NCBI GenBank assembly: GCA_022843485.1
Contig: JALHNM010000001.1
Span: 620,001 to 684,000, forward strand
DNA length: 64,000 bases
Source of the DNA: Fimbriimonadaceae bacterium
GTDB taxonomy: Bacteria; Armatimonadota; Fimbriimonadia; Fimbriimonadales; Fimbriimonadaceae
Direction of reading: 5' to 3'
The translations under genes were made by a program, and so were the position numbers. This document shows positions 52,566 to 61,708 of the stretch, piece after piece. Below the pieces are notes generated by a model that worked only from the letters and a program-made list of their open reading frames with translations, ran no database searches and had not been told where the DNA came from. The number at the start of each line of letters is the position of its first letter. Positions within the stretch are counted from its first letter, which is position 1.

Positions 52566-53240
52566 TCAGGCGAACCGGGTCGTCCGCCAGTGCCGCACGA
52601 CTCGAACGAAGTAGCTCACGAAGTTCAGCGGGTCGCGGAAGAGGTCGATCGTCGCCGAGACGGGCTCGTCCGGCCGCCGCCTCTTGACGATCATCGCGAG
52701 GTCGTAGGCCAGGTACACCGCCCACGTCCCGAGCGCGGCTAAGGTCGGCCCGAGCGTCTCCTGGGCCGTCCAACCGAGCCCAGCCCCGGCCGCCAGACCC
52801 AGGGCCCCCGCCCCGAAGACCGCCACCGGGACGAACGAAAAGCTGAAGTCCCGCCCGCAAAGAGCGGTGTAGACCCCGAAGAGGAGGCTGCCTAGGGGGA
52901 GCGCCACCATGGGGAGCCCTTCGGCGAGCGCCCACTGGCCCGCGCCGACGAGACCGAGCCCCGCCGGCACCGAAAGCGCGAGGCTCGCGACCTGCTCGGC
53001 CCGCCCGCCGTCGCCGGCCCTTCGCGCCACTAGCAGCCCGAGGTAGCCCACGGCGAGTAGCACGAGCGTCCACCGAGGGCTCACCGACGGTCCGACCAAG
53101 ACCCCGAGCGTCAACACCGCCATCGCCGCCACGTGCCCGGCCACAACCAGGCGCACGAACCGCACGCGGACGTCATAGGGGGCGTCCGCGACGTTGCCCG
53201 CCACCAGGATCGGTTCAGGGAAGAAGGGCTGGATGTGCAC
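52566..53240 (-). CDS. Bax inhibitor-1-like membrane protein
   Basis: 224 residues; GTG start with GGGGAG 6 nt upstream. Six or seven membrane segments. The C-terminus YLAYDLAMIVKRRRPDEPVS and TIDLFRDPLNFVSYFVRVVR matches the end of BI-1/TMBIM proteins (normally LYLDILNLFLYLLRLL). The rest is too diverged to confirm. Related proteins are Ca2+/H+ leak channels; function here unknown. Confidence 0.65.
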   Translation of the reverse strand: MHIQPFFPEPILVAGNVADAPYDVRVRFVRLVVAGHVAAMAVLTLGVLVGPSVSPRWTLVLLAVGYLGLLVARRAGDGGRAEQVASLALSVPAGLGLVGAGQWALAEGLPMVALPLGSLLFGVYTALCGRDFSFSFVPVAVFGAGALGLAAGAGLGWTAQETLGPTLAALGTWAVYLAYDLAMIVKRRRPDEPVSATIDLFRDPLNFVSYFVRVVRHWRTTRFA

Positions 53241-53372
53241 GTTGGCTCCCCAAATTCGGGCGACGGCCGAGCCCGCGGCGGGCCGGGCGTCCTCCTCGGG
53301 CGTCGGGCCCAGCGGCCCGCGGTTCTAGACCGACCCCGAACCGCCGCGCCCCGTCGGCCCGTCCCGTCCTGC

Positions 53373-54917
53373 TCATGCCCCCACCCCGACCTTGCCCCGA
53401 GCCCGCTTGAGCCGGGCCAGCATCCGGTCCGAACCCAGCGCGGCCATGAGTTCGAACAGCCCCGGGCCGACGGTGCGCCCAGTGAGCGCCACCCGAGTCG
53501 GGTGGACGGCGGGCCCGAGCTTCTCCAGCCCGAGCGCCTCCGCCGCCCCGCGGACCAGGCTCTCGCACGCCTCGGCCGTCCACGTCTGGTCCTGCGTCTC
53601 CAGGGCGGTCGCCAGGTGGTCGAGCAACCTCGGCACGTGGGGCTCGTGGAACCACTTCTCGACGGCCTTCGGGTCGAACTCCGGTTCTTCGTCGAAGAAG
53701 AACGAACACGCCGGGCCGAGGTCGGCGAGCGTCGTCACGCGCTCCTGTTCCAGCCGCACCGCTTCCAGGGCGTAGCCCGGGTCGGCCTCGGCGAGCATCC
53801 GCAGGCCCTTGAGTCGCACATGGGGGTCGACCTCGCCGGGCCCCGGCACCCGCTTGGCCCAGTAGCCGACCGTCTCCTCGCGCCGGGCGTAGTCCACCGC
53901 CCCCGCGTAGAGCGACTCCGTCGGCGTCTGGCGCAGGTAGACGCCGTTCATCCAGTTCAGCTTGTCCAGGTCGAACACCCCGGGCGAGGGTTGGATGCCC
54001 TTGAGGTCGAACGCCTCCGCCATCTCGTCCATCGACATGACCTCTCGGTCGCCCCCGGGCGCCCAGCCGATCAGGGCGATGAAGTTCGCGAGGGCCCCCG
54101 ACAGGTACCCCGCGCGGCGGAAATCGAGGCAGGCCGTGTCGCCGTGGCGCTTGCTCAGCTTCGCCCCGTCCTTGCCCTTGATGACGGGCACGTGCACGAA
54201 GACGGGCGGCTCCCAGCCGAGCGAGCGGAACAGGACCAAGTGCTTCGGGGCGCTGCTGATCCACTCCTCGCCGCGGAAGACGTGGGTGATGCCCATCAGG
54301 CGGTCGTCCACCATCGCGGCGAAGTGGTAGGTCGGCATCCCGTCCGCCTTGATGAGCACGGGGTCGTCGACCAGGTTCGAGTCGTACTCGATGCGCCCTC
54401 GGATCGCGTCGTCGAGCACGATCGTCTCGCCCCGGGGCACTTTGAGCCGGACCACCCCCGGCTTGCCCGCCGCCCGGGCCTCATCGGCCTTCGCGGGGTC
54501 GGCGTCTCGCCACACGCCCCCGAAGTAGCCGGTCGGCTTCTTGTTGATCTGCTGGAACTCGCGCATCTCCTCGAGCTCCTCGGGGGTGTCGAACGCCCAG
54601 TACGCCGACCCCTCCTCCAGCATCCGCCGCCAGACCGGCTCGTAGACCCCGGCCTCCTTGCGGTCGCTCTGGCGATAGGGTCCGTGCGCCCCCCCGACGC
54701 CGTCTCCCTCCTGCCATTCCACGCCCACATAGCGCAGGCTCTCGCGGATCTCGTCCTCACAGCCCTCCACGAGCCGCGCGCGGTCCGTGTCCTCGATCCG
54801 CAGGATGTGGACGCCCCCGTGCCGCCGGGCGAAGAGGTGGTTGAAGAGCGCCGTCCGGATGTTCCCGACGTGCGGGCTCCCGGTCGGGCTTGGGGCATAG
54901 CGGACTCGAACCGACAT
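53373..54917 (-). CDS. gltX: Glutamyl-tRNA synthetase
   Basis: 514 residues from the ATG at 54917 (an ATG four codons earlier also exists). Class I motifs: RYAPSPTGSPHVGNIRTALF (HIGH region), RIEDTDRAR, and KLSKRHGD (KMSKS-type) near residue 250. The C-terminal anticodon domain is complete. TATGCT on the minus strand ends 7 nt before the ATG, so this gene too looks leaderless. Whether it is discriminating or also charges tRNA-Gln cannot be told from the window. Confidence 0.96.
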   Translation of the reverse strand: MSVRVRYAPSPTGSPHVGNIRTALFNHLFARRHGGVHILRIEDTDRARLVEGCEDEIRESLRYVGVEWQEGDGVGGAHGPYRQSDRKEAGVYEPVWRRMLEEGSAYWAFDTPEELEEMREFQQINKKPTGYFGGVWRDADPAKADEARAAGKPGVVRLKVPRGETIVLDDAIRGRIEYDSNLVDDPVLIKADGMPTYHFAAMVDDRLMGITHVFRGEEWISSAPKHLVLFRSLGWEPPVFVHVPVIKGKDGAKLSKRHGDTACLDFRRAGYLSGALANFIALIGWAPGGDREVMSMDEMAEAFDLKGIQPSPGVFDLDKLNWMNGVYLRQTPTESLYAGAVDYARREETVGYWAKRVPGPGEVDPHVRLKGLRMLAEADPGYALEAVRLEQERVTTLADLGPACSFFFDEEPEFDPKAVEKWFHEPHVPRLLDHLATALETQDQTWTAEACESLVRGAAEALGLEKLGPAVHPTRVALTGRTVGPGLFELMAALGSDRMLARLKRARGKVGVGA

Positions 54918-54989
54918 CCCCCCCAGCATACCGGCCCCTCCCTGGCCTCCCTCCCCCGAAGTCCACCCAGCACACCAAGGCCACGCCCC

Positions 54990-55042
54990 GTGCGGGCTAG
55001 AAAGCCCGCGCTCCGGGGGTTGGCCGTGCTGGAAGCACGGCC
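54990..55042. repeat. REP-like palindrome, family 2, copy 2, plus adjacent hairpin
   Basis: 54990-55019 is the inverse of the repeat at 49754-49782, with a one-base longer loop. It is followed by a hairpin GGCCGTGCT-GGA-AGCACGGCC (55022-55042). Located between the rfbB stop and the gltX start. Confidence 0.8.
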
Positions 55043-55058
55043 TCCGGGGGTTGGGGGG

Positions 55059-56084
55059 TTAGAGGTCTTCGGCGAGGGTGGGGCCGTAGAAGGAGTGGAC
55101 GAACTGGCGGTAGGCGTCGTCTTCGACGAGGGGGCGCCACCACCACTCGTTCTCGCGGTACCAGCGGGCGGTCTCGCGGAGGGCGGTCTCGAAGGGGACC
55201 TCGGGGGCCCAGCCGAGGTCGCGGCGGGCTTTGGCGCAGTCCATCGAGTAGCGCTGGTCGTGCGCCCCAGCCCGGGGGTCGGGGATGCGCTTGACGAAGG
55301 ACTCGTCGCGTTCTGTCTCTTCCAGCAGCACCCGAACGACCTCGGCGTTCGTGCGCTCGTTGGCGTCGCCGACGTTATAGGCCTCTCCCGGCGCCCCCCG
55401 TTCGAGGGCGGCCCAGACCCCGGCCGCGTGGTCGCGGGCGTGGATCCACTCGCGCACCTGCCCGCCGTCGCCGTAAAGGGGCACCTTCTTCCCGTCCAGC
55501 AGCCGGGTGAGGAAGAACGGGATGAGCTTCTCAGGGTATTGGAACGGCCCGTAGGTGTTGCCTCCGCGGGTGACGACGACGGGGGTGCGGAAGGCGACGT
55601 GGTGGGCCCGGGCGAGGAGGTCGCCGCCCGCCTTGCTCGCGGCGTAGGGCGTGTTCGGCCGCAGCGGGCTGTCCTCGGTGAAGTCCCCCTCGGCGATGGA
55701 GCCGTAGACCTCGTCCGTGCTCACCTGGACGACCTTCTCGACCCCGTGCCGCCGGGCTTGGTCGAGGAGGACCTGGACCCCGAACGTGTTCGTGTGGACG
55801 AAGGCGCCGTTGTCCTGGAGCGAGCGGTCGTTGTGGCTCTCGGCCGCGAAGTTGACGACGTGGGTGACTTTTTCGACCTCGATCACGTGGCCGACGAGGG
55901 TGGGGTCTTGCACGACGCCCGGGTAGAAGCGGACCTGCTCCCAGAAGTCCTGCATGGTCGAGAGGTGGCCGCTGTAGCGCAGGGCGTCCAGGACCACGAC
56001 GTGCGCCCCGGGGGCCCGCTCGAGGGCGAGGCGGACGAAGTGGGAGCCGATGAACCCGGCCGCGCCGGTGACGAGCAGCCTCAC
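55059..56084 (-). CDS. rfbB: dTDP-glucose 4,6-dehydratase
   Basis: 341 residues from the GTG at 56084, which overlaps the upstream stop (GTGA). NAD-binding LLVTGAAGFIGSHFV, NFAAESHNDRSL, VSTDEVYG, and the catalytic YAASKAGGD; TPYAASKAG gives Tyr and Lys. Converts dTDP-glucose to dTDP-4-keto-6-deoxyglucose for surface polysaccharides. rfbA and rfbD are not in the window. Confidence 0.95.
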   Translation of the reverse strand: MRLLVTGAAGFIGSHFVRLALERAPGAHVVVLDALRYSGHLSTMQDFWEQVRFYPGVVQDPTLVGHVIEVEKVTHVVNFAAESHNDRSLQDNGAFVHTNTFGVQVLLDQARRHGVEKVVQVSTDEVYGSIAEGDFTEDSPLRPNTPYAASKAGGDLLARAHHVAFRTPVVVTRGGNTYGPFQYPEKLIPFFLTRLLDGKKVPLYGDGGQVREWIHARDHAAGVWAALERGAPGEAYNVGDANERTNAEVVRVLLEETERDESFVKRIPDPRAGAHDQRYSMDCAKARRDLGWAPEVPFETALRETARWYRENEWWWRPLVEDDAYRQFVHSFYGPTLAEDL

Positions 56085-56539
56085 GGCAGTCGGAACCTCG
56101 CTCCGGGGTCGTCCTCGTGGCGGATCTCGTCGACCGGCTCGGCCCGTCCCCACCCGGCGTAGAGCTTATCGGGGAAGTTGAGGACGAAGGCGTCGGCCGG
56201 GCCGACGTTGCGGTAGGCGTGGACGACGCCTGGCGGCACGAAGACCACGCAGGGGGCGGCGGCGCCGACGCGGAGGGTCTCGCTGCGCTCGGGGTGGTCG
56301 GGCCGGTTCTCCCAGAGGTGCAGCTCGTACTCGCCGTCGAGGAAGGCGAACCCGTCGGTCTGGTGGGCGTGCTCGTGGGGCCCGCGGGCGACTCCGGGCC
56401 GGGTGACGCTGAGGTAGGCCATCGCCGGGTCGAAGCCTTCGGGGAGCTCGTCGCGCCGGAAGAGTTCGGCGAGCCAGCCGCGCGCGTCCTCGTGCCGGCG
56501 GATCGGGCGGACGACCACGCCGGGCCAGTCGGTGACCAT
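56081..56539 (-). CDS. dTDP-4-dehydrorhamnose 3,5-epimerase-like cupin
   Basis: 152 residues. Cupin core RGPHEHAHQTDGFAFLDGEY and VVFVPPGVVHAYRNVGPADAF; RHEDARGWLAELFR is the RmlC-type opening with RG. Slightly short and divergent for RmlC, so a ketoisomerase or other sugar-nucleotide epimerase is possible. Coupled to rfbB. CAGAAT on the minus strand ends 6 nt before the ATG. Confidence 0.85.
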   Translation of the reverse strand: MVTDWPGVVVRPIRRHEDARGWLAELFRRDELPEGFDPAMAYLSVTRPGVARGPHEHAHQTDGFAFLDGEYELHLWENRPDHPERSETLRVGAAAPCVVFVPPGVVHAYRNVGPADAFVLNFPDKLYAGWGRAEPVDEIRHEDDPGARFRLP

Positions 56540-56616
56540 GGCGCTATTCTGAGGGGCGCGGGGGTGCGGCCGGGGGCCTGTTGGGCTGGTGGAGCTTGGG
56601 GGCCTGGCTCGATCCT

Positions 56617-56645
56617 ATAAGTCCTATAGGCCCTATAGGACTTAT
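56617..56645. repeat. 14-bp perfect palindrome made of 9-bp repeats
   Basis: ATAAGTCCTATAGG and its exact complement around one base. Read as direct repeats it is CCTATAAGT-CCTATAGGC-CCTATAGGA. Strikingly AT-rich for this genome; 38 nt upstream of the next ATG. Confidence 0.85.
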
Positions 56646-56683
56646 CCTCCCCCGTGCTGCCCCGGGGCCTAGACTTGGGGTCC

Positions 56684-57202
56684 ATGAAACAGGAGCGCAA
56701 GTCCGGTCGTCGGGTCTGGCTTTGGGTGGGCCTTGTCGGGCTGGTCTCGTGCGGGGTGGTGCTGGCGTGGCTCGGGCCGATCGTGGCGGACTTCTATCGG
56801 GCGGGGTTCTTCGAGCAGGCCGAGCAAGGGAGCTACGACCCGGACGTGGAGAAGAACCTGGTCGCGATCCACCGGGCCTTGACGCTCTATGTGGAGAGCG
56901 AGGGGGCCCTGCCTCCCGCCGAGACGTGGATGGACGCGGCGTGGCTGCGCCTCCAGACCCGCGACCTGCCGAAGGAAGAGGCGAAGGAGAAGCTCGTGAA
57001 CCCGAACGTGGCGCGGGGGGCGGACCAGTACGGCTTCGCCTACAACCCGGCGCTCGCGGGCAAGCACCCGGACGACGTGGCGGACAAGGCGACGCCGCTC
57101 GTCTGGGAGTCCGAGGCCACCGCCTGGAACGCCCACGGCGGCCGCCCCCGACCCGGAGGCGCGCAGGTGAGCGTGGCGGGCGAAGTCACCAAGGGCCAGT
57201 GA
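56684..57202 (+). CDS. Single-pass membrane/secreted protein, unknown
   Basis: 172 residues from the ATG at 56684. A basic N-terminus and one membrane helix (VWLWVGLVGLVSCGVVLAW) are followed by an outside domain (VEKNLVAIHRALTLYVESEG, DQYGFAYNPALAG) that recalls the pseudopilin-like head region, but no family is certain. TAGACT ends 8 nt before the ATG, a leaderless pattern. Confidence 0.75.
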   Translation: MKQERKSGRRVWLWVGLVGLVSCGVVLAWLGPIVADFYRAGFFEQAEQGSYDPDVEKNLVAIHRALTLYVESEGALPPAETWMDAAWLRLQTRDLPKEEAKEKLVNPNVARGADQYGFAYNPALAGKHPDDVADKATPLVWESEATAWNAHGGRPRPGGAQVSVAGEVTKGQ

Positions 57203-57260
57203 GGGAGAGGCTTTGGGCCCAGCGCCTTGAAGCGTTGGGCTTCTGGCCACCGCCTGTGTC

Positions 57261-57266
57261 TATAGT
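57261..57266 (+). promoter_or_regulatory. -10 box (TATAGT), leaderless start of small ORF
   Basis: TATAGT, six bases (agggcc), GTG at 57273. Confidence 0.5.
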
Positions 57267-57272
57267 AGGGCC

Positions 57273-57464
57273 GTGACTACGACGTCGTTTCCGTTCTCTG
57301 TCGACAATCGGGGTCGTCCGCTGAAGCGGCTCTCCGGGCAGTGTCTCGTCGATCACTCCCGGAGCCCACGCGAAGCGGAACGGAGGGGGGTGACCCCGCC
57401 CTCCCATGAGCCCTCGTTCGAAGGGCACGATCTCGCGTGTGATGTGCCGTGGGGGCGGGCGTGA
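57273..57464 (+). CDS. Small ORF (63 aa) coupled to lipoprotein gene
   Basis: No known family and no membrane segment; Arg/Ser/Pro-rich. Supported only by context: a TATAGT-N6-GTG start of the type used by real genes here, and a TGA that overlaps the GTG of the next gene (GTGA). May be a genuine small protein or a leader ORF that controls translation of the lipoprotein. Confidence 0.45.
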   Translation: MTTTSFPFSVDNRGRPLKRLSGQCLVDHSRSPREAERRGVTPPSHEPSFEGHDLACDVPWGRA

Positions 57465-58357
57465 GGAGCGTCTTCACCGCCGTCATGCTCCTCGTTGGAG
57501 CCTGTGCCCTGCTGGCCACCGGCTGCGAGCCCGACAAGACCACAGCGGCTACCGAGGACCCGCCGGAGCCCAGGTACACGGGACCCGCGGATCGGGCCCG
57601 GATCACCGCCCTCGTCGAGGGGCCTATCCGAGACGAGCGGTACGACGAGGCCCTCGCGGAGCTGTCCAAGGGGCTCCGCTTCCACGTCGACGACTGGGAT
57701 CGGCTCTGTGCGGTGCTGATCCTGAACCGCTACCGGGACCGCGACAACTACGACGGCCCCGGGGTGGACCAGATGTGGCCGCGCCCCCCCGGTCCGAACC
57801 CCAGCCGAGTCGCAGACTGGTTGGTGAGGGAGGGCCCGAACAACCCGATCGTCCTCTTCGAACTCCTGGCCTGGTACAGCGAGGACTCTCTCTCCATCGA
57901 CCAACCGGACTGGACTCGGATCACGGACTTCCTCCTGACCGAGATCCCTGGAGGGTCTGCCCAGTCGCCGATCGTCCAGCGAGACGTCGTCACGTACCGG
58001 CTTCCTAAGGCGTGGGCAGAGACAAGGGCGGAGCTCTTTCACCGGCTCCAAGCGAGCCACCCTGGAAGTCCCGAGGCCAAGTTCGCCCGAGCGGTGGCGC
58101 TCGACGACGCCAAGACGGCCTACCTGCTCCTCGGGGACGTCGAATCGACCACCGACAGCGAACTCTACTGGCGGTACGACCTCCTGGCCTCGATGGCGCT
58201 CCGCGCCAGGCGCCTCGGCAACGAGGACGCCCAGAAGCGGGTGGTCGCGGGGCTGTCGCACTTGGGCGTCGTCGGGCCCGTGAACCGGACGCTCTACCGA
58301 CTGTCAGGCATCGACAAGGTCGTCCACGTGGCTCCCACGCAACCGAGTTCCCCATAG
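57461..58357 (+). CDS. Lipoprotein of unknown function
   Basis: 298 residues from the GTG at 57461 (GTG at 57449 is the alternative). Lipobox LLATGC after SVFTAVMLLVGACA. The body is helical (YDEALAELSKGLRFHVDDWD, SPEAKFARAVALDDAKTAYL), compatible with TPR-like repeats. No family recognised. Confidence 0.78.
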   Translation: MRSVFTAVMLLVGACALLATGCEPDKTTAATEDPPEPRYTGPADRARITALVEGPIRDERYDEALAELSKGLRFHVDDWDRLCAVLILNRYRDRDNYDGPGVDQMWPRPPGPNPSRVADWLVREGPNNPIVLFELLAWYSEDSLSIDQPDWTRITDFLLTEIPGGSAQSPIVQRDVVTYRLPKAWAETRAELFHRLQASHPGSPEAKFARAVALDDAKTAYLLLGDVESTTDSELYWRYDLLASMALRARRLGNEDAQKRVVAGLSHLGVVGPVNRTLYRLSGIDKVVHVAPTQPSSP

Positions 58358-58424
58358 CGGGCGCGGCGTTCCGATATACTCCCGGGCGTACAGCCCGACC
58401 CGGGCGGTCAAGGATCAGACGAAG

Positions 58425-60392
58425 ATGTCCACCGTCGCCGGAACCCCTACGATGACCAAGCTTGACTACCTCCGCCTCATGATGCTGAGCCGCGAAGGCG
58501 ACCGGCGCGAGGCGATCTTGCTCCGCCAGAGCAAGGGGTGGTTCCACGTCGGCGGCACGGGGCACGAGGCTCTCGGGGCCCTCGCCCTGCACCTCAACCC
58601 GGACGACTGGCTCTACCCGTACTACCGCGACCGGGCGATCATGCTCGTGCGGGGCCTGACGACGTACGAGCTCGCCCTCGCCTACTTCGCGAAGCGGGAG
58701 TCGAGCAGTGGTGGCCGCCAGATGCCCGGGCACTACAGCAGCCGCAAGCACAACGTCATGAGCGTCTGCACCCCCACGGGCGGGGGCCTCATCCCGGCGG
58801 CGGGGACGGCCTGGGGCGTCCAGCTGCAGGGTAAGGACAACGTCGTGCTCGCCACCGTCGGCGACGCGGCCATGCGGCAAGGGGAGTTCTACGAGGCCTG
58901 GGCGTACGCGGTGCAGGAGAAGCTCCCGCTCATCCTCGTGATCGAGGACAACAAGTACGGGATCAGCACCCCGACCGAGAAATTCATGGCCCTCAACGTG
59001 CCAGGCATCCTCAGCGAGGAGCTCGTGGTCAAGATGAACGCCCGCTCCTACGACGAGGTCTACGCTAAGGGCGGCGAGGCGATCGCGAAGGCGCGCCGGG
59101 GCGAAGGGCCGACCCTGATCTGGGCCGACCTCGACCGCCTGAGCAGCCACACCAGCTCGGACGACCACCGCGTCTACCGCGACGCCGAAGACATCGAGAA
59201 GATGTTCGAGCGGGACCCGATCAAGCTGCTCGCGGACGAGTTGATCGCCTCCGGCCAGCTCACCAAGGAGCAGCTCGAGGGGATACAGGACGACATCGTC
59301 GTCGAGGTGCGCGACGCCTACGACAAGGCGGAGGGGGCCGAAGACCCGCGGCGCGATGAGCTGTTCAAGGACGTCTGGGGCGAGCAGCGCCCCGCCCCCC
59401 GCCCGCCGATCGAACCGGGCGAGATGACGATGGTCGAGTCGATCAACAAGACCTTCCACAAGGCCTGCGAGAACGACCCGAACGTCGTCTTCTTCGGCGA
59501 GGACATCGAGGACCCTAAGGGCGGCGTCTTCGGCATGACGAAGGGGCTGACCGAGAAGTACCCGAAGCAGGTGTTCAACTCGCCGCTCGCCGAGGCGACG
59601 ATCATCGGCGTCGGCGCGGGCCTCGCGGCCTACGGCATGAAGCCGGTCTTCGAACTTCAGTTCATCGACTTCTTCGGGCCGTGCTTCAACCAGATCATCA
59701 CGAACCTCTCGACCACCCGCTGGCGCAGCTTCGGCGAATGGCCGACATCTATGGTCGTGTATGCGCCGTACGGGGCCTATTTCGGAGGCGGATCGCTCTG
59801 GCACAGCCAGTCGAACGAAGCGTTCCTCGCCCACATGCCTGGGCTCAAGGTGGCCGTCCCGAGCACGCCGGAAGACGCAGCCGGCCTCTTCTGGACCGCG
59901 ATCCACAGCGACGACCCCTGCTTCGTCCTCGTGCCGAAGCACGTGTTCCGCGTCCGCCGCGACGTCCAGCAGGTCGAGCCGGTGCCGTTCGGTAAGGCGC
60001 GGGTCGTCCGCGAAGGCACAGACGTCACGATCGTCGGCTGGGGCAACACCGTGCACCTCGCCGAGGAGGTCGCCGAGAAGCTCGCTGGCGAGGCGAGCGT
60101 CGAGGTCGTCGACCTACGCTCGATCGTGCCCTGCGACTACGAGACGGTCACGCGCTCGGTCGAGAAGACCGGGCGGCTCGTGGTTGTTCAGGAGGACACG
60201 CGGACCTGCGGCTTCGGACAGGCCGTCATCGCCGAGATGACCTCCACGCCCGAGCGGTTCGGCCTGTTCTTGGCCCACCCCGAGCTCTGCTCGCGGCCGG
60301 ACGTCCATATCGGGTTCCACCCGAACTACGAGTTCGCAGCCCTGGCCTCGGTCGACGACGTGATCGCCGCCGTAAGGCGGACGCTGGCGTAG
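58425..60392 (+). CDS. 2-oxoacid dehydrogenase E1, fused alpha-beta subunits
   Basis: 655 residues. The alpha half (1-330) holds the ThDP region GDAAMRQGEFYEAW with EDNKYGIST, and HYSSRKHNV; the beta half (about 335-655) starts MTMVESINKTFHKAC and has FGEDIEDPKGGVFGMT, FNSPLAEATIIGVGAGLA and VVDLRSIVPCD. Such fusions act as pyruvate or branched-chain 2-oxoacid dehydrogenase E1. E2 and E3 are not nearby, so the substrate is open. TATACT at 58375 is followed by a 44-nt leader with AAGGA, so this gene is leadered. Confidence 0.92.
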   Translation: MSTVAGTPTMTKLDYLRLMMLSREGDRREAILLRQSKGWFHVGGTGHEALGALALHLNPDDWLYPYYRDRAIMLVRGLTTYELALAYFAKRESSSGGRQMPGHYSSRKHNVMSVCTPTGGGLIPAAGTAWGVQLQGKDNVVLATVGDAAMRQGEFYEAWAYAVQEKLPLILVIEDNKYGISTPTEKFMALNVPGILSEELVVKMNARSYDEVYAKGGEAIAKARRGEGPTLIWADLDRLSSHTSSDDHRVYRDAEDIEKMFERDPIKLLADELIASGQLTKEQLEGIQDDIVVEVRDAYDKAEGAEDPRRDELFKDVWGEQRPAPRPPIEPGEMTMVESINKTFHKACENDPNVVFFGEDIEDPKGGVFGMTKGLTEKYPKQVFNSPLAEATIIGVGAGLAAYGMKPVFELQFIDFFGPCFNQIITNLSTTRWRSFGEWPTSMVVYAPYGAYFGGGSLWHSQSNEAFLAHMPGLKVAVPSTPEDAAGLFWTAIHSDDPCFVLVPKHVFRVRRDVQQVEPVPFGKARVVREGTDVTIVGWGNTVHLAEEVAEKLAGEASVEVVDLRSIVPCDYETVTRSVEKTGRLVVVQEDTRTCGFGQAVIAEMTSTPERFGLFLAHPELCSRPDVHIGFHPNYEFAALASVDDVIAAVRRTLA

Positions 60393-60914
60393 CCTCCCCA
60401 ACCGGGTCGTCTCTCGGGCTCCCAGAACCCCTCGATCCAGGGGCAGGGTAGCCCCACTGGGCCGCATGGCTCGCTGTTGCTCGCGGGGCAGGTTATAGTA
60501 TACGTTACATCACCTCTCTGCCGAGGCGATACTCACGTCAAATCGACTCCACCTAGAGCCGACCACACGCCCTTTCTGTCCTCCGGTTCGAGTCTCGAAA
60601 GTGCGACACCTTAGCCGAACGGCCTAACGGCTCAAACAACACTCCTATCGGGCGTCAAGGCGAGACCGAAACATGCGCATGAAGCAATCAATCGCCAGGG
60701 GCTCTCATTGAACCGAGCCTCAGGTTCGAAACGGGATGACAACGGCCAGATTCCGCAAGGACGGGCCGTTACATCTTGAGTGCGAAAACATAACTTGAGG
60801 CACGTTACTCCCCCGTGGCCTGAATCCGTGATGGACAACGGTGACCCTCAGAGGGCACGATTCACGCACGGCGCCCGGGGAGATGGGTGATAACACTGCG
60901 GCGGAATACATAGA
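60393..60914. other. 522-nt intergenic region with promoter-like sites, no gene seen
   Basis: AT content is higher than in flanking genes. TATAGT/TATACG boxes overlap at 60494-60504, inside a 19-nt sequence shared with the glyA promoter (60491-60509). Short frames on both strands lack starts, ribosome-binding sites or family similarity. Could encode a small RNA. Confidence 0.6.
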
Positions 60915-61682
60915 ATGGAAGCCAGGCTCACGGATCGGTTCAGTTCGCCGGGGTCGGCACGCCTCCCGAGGCGGCTCAGTCAAGTTTTGTACCTGGCATC
61001 GATGGGTCACCCCGACAAGGAGATTGCCCAGGCCCTTCGTATCAGCAGCCAAACTGTCGAGTCTCACTGGAAACGGATCCGGACCCACTACGGGACCTCG
61101 AGTCGGACCCACATCGTGACCCTCGCGCTTTGCGGACTTGTGGACGACGTCCGACGGGAAGGGGAACTCCTCTGGCAGTCGCTCCGGCCCTTCCTCGATG
61201 TTCGGTCGGGCGAGACCGTGCCGGATTCGTTCGTCGAGCCGAACTGGTCGGACGCCGGCCTCGACTCGGTTCCAGCGTACGTCCCTCCTGGGGTCGTGCG
61301 CCAACTTAGCCATCTTCTGCCGGTCACTCTCCGGTTCTCCTACGAAGAGCTCCTCCGGCCCACGCCCACCTTGCAGCCCGGCGACCGAGAGCCGGTCGAG
61401 ATCGAGTGGTACCGGCGACACAATTCCGGGCAGGAACTTCGGGTCACCATGGTCGAGCTCATGCAGGAGAAGGCGCGCGCCATGGAGGCTGGCCGCAAGC
61501 GAGGGGTCGAGTACATCGAACTCGTCCACGCGACCGGGCGAGAGGGGATCTACCTTTCCTCCCGCTTCCTTCCCGCCTATCTGGGTCAACCGGCCGAGGT
61601 GGTCTGCTTCGGATTCCAAGCTGACCCGTGGTTCCGAACCGTCTCCCCAGACCTCATGCCCTCCGAACCGACCTATTGGTAG
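60915..61682 (+). CDS. LuxR-type HTH regulator with N-terminal DNA-binding domain, paralogue 1
   Basis: 255 residues. The LuxR/GerE HTH is at the N-terminus (about 17-75; [40 protein letters not shown]), the reverse of the usual order. The C-terminal ~180 residues look like a PAS-type sensor (VEIEWYRRHNSGQELRVTMV, GREGIYLSSRFLP). Paralogue of the gene at 63106-63897; the HTH regions are nearly the same ([20 protein letters not shown]). The two flank glyA. Confidence 0.85.
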   Translation: MEARLTDRFSSPGSARLPRRLSQVLYLASMGHPDKEIAQALRISSQTVESHWKRIRTHYGTSSRTHIVTLALCGLVDDVRREGELLWQSLRPFLDVRSGETVPDSFVEPNWSDAGLDSVPAYVPPGVVRQLSHLLPVTLRFSYEELLRPTPTLQPGDREPVEIEWYRRHNSGQELRVTMVELMQEKARAMEAGRKRGVEYIELVHATGREGIYLSSRFLPAYLGQPAEVVCFGFQADPWFRTVSPDLMPSEPTYW

Positions 61683-61708
61683 CCCGGGCATCCGGCGACC
61701 CTCCCCCA

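Noticed and set aside
53133-56162. Plus-strand open frame of about 1000 codons
   Set aside because: Antisense to gltX and rfbB, with compositionally biased sequence and no motifs.
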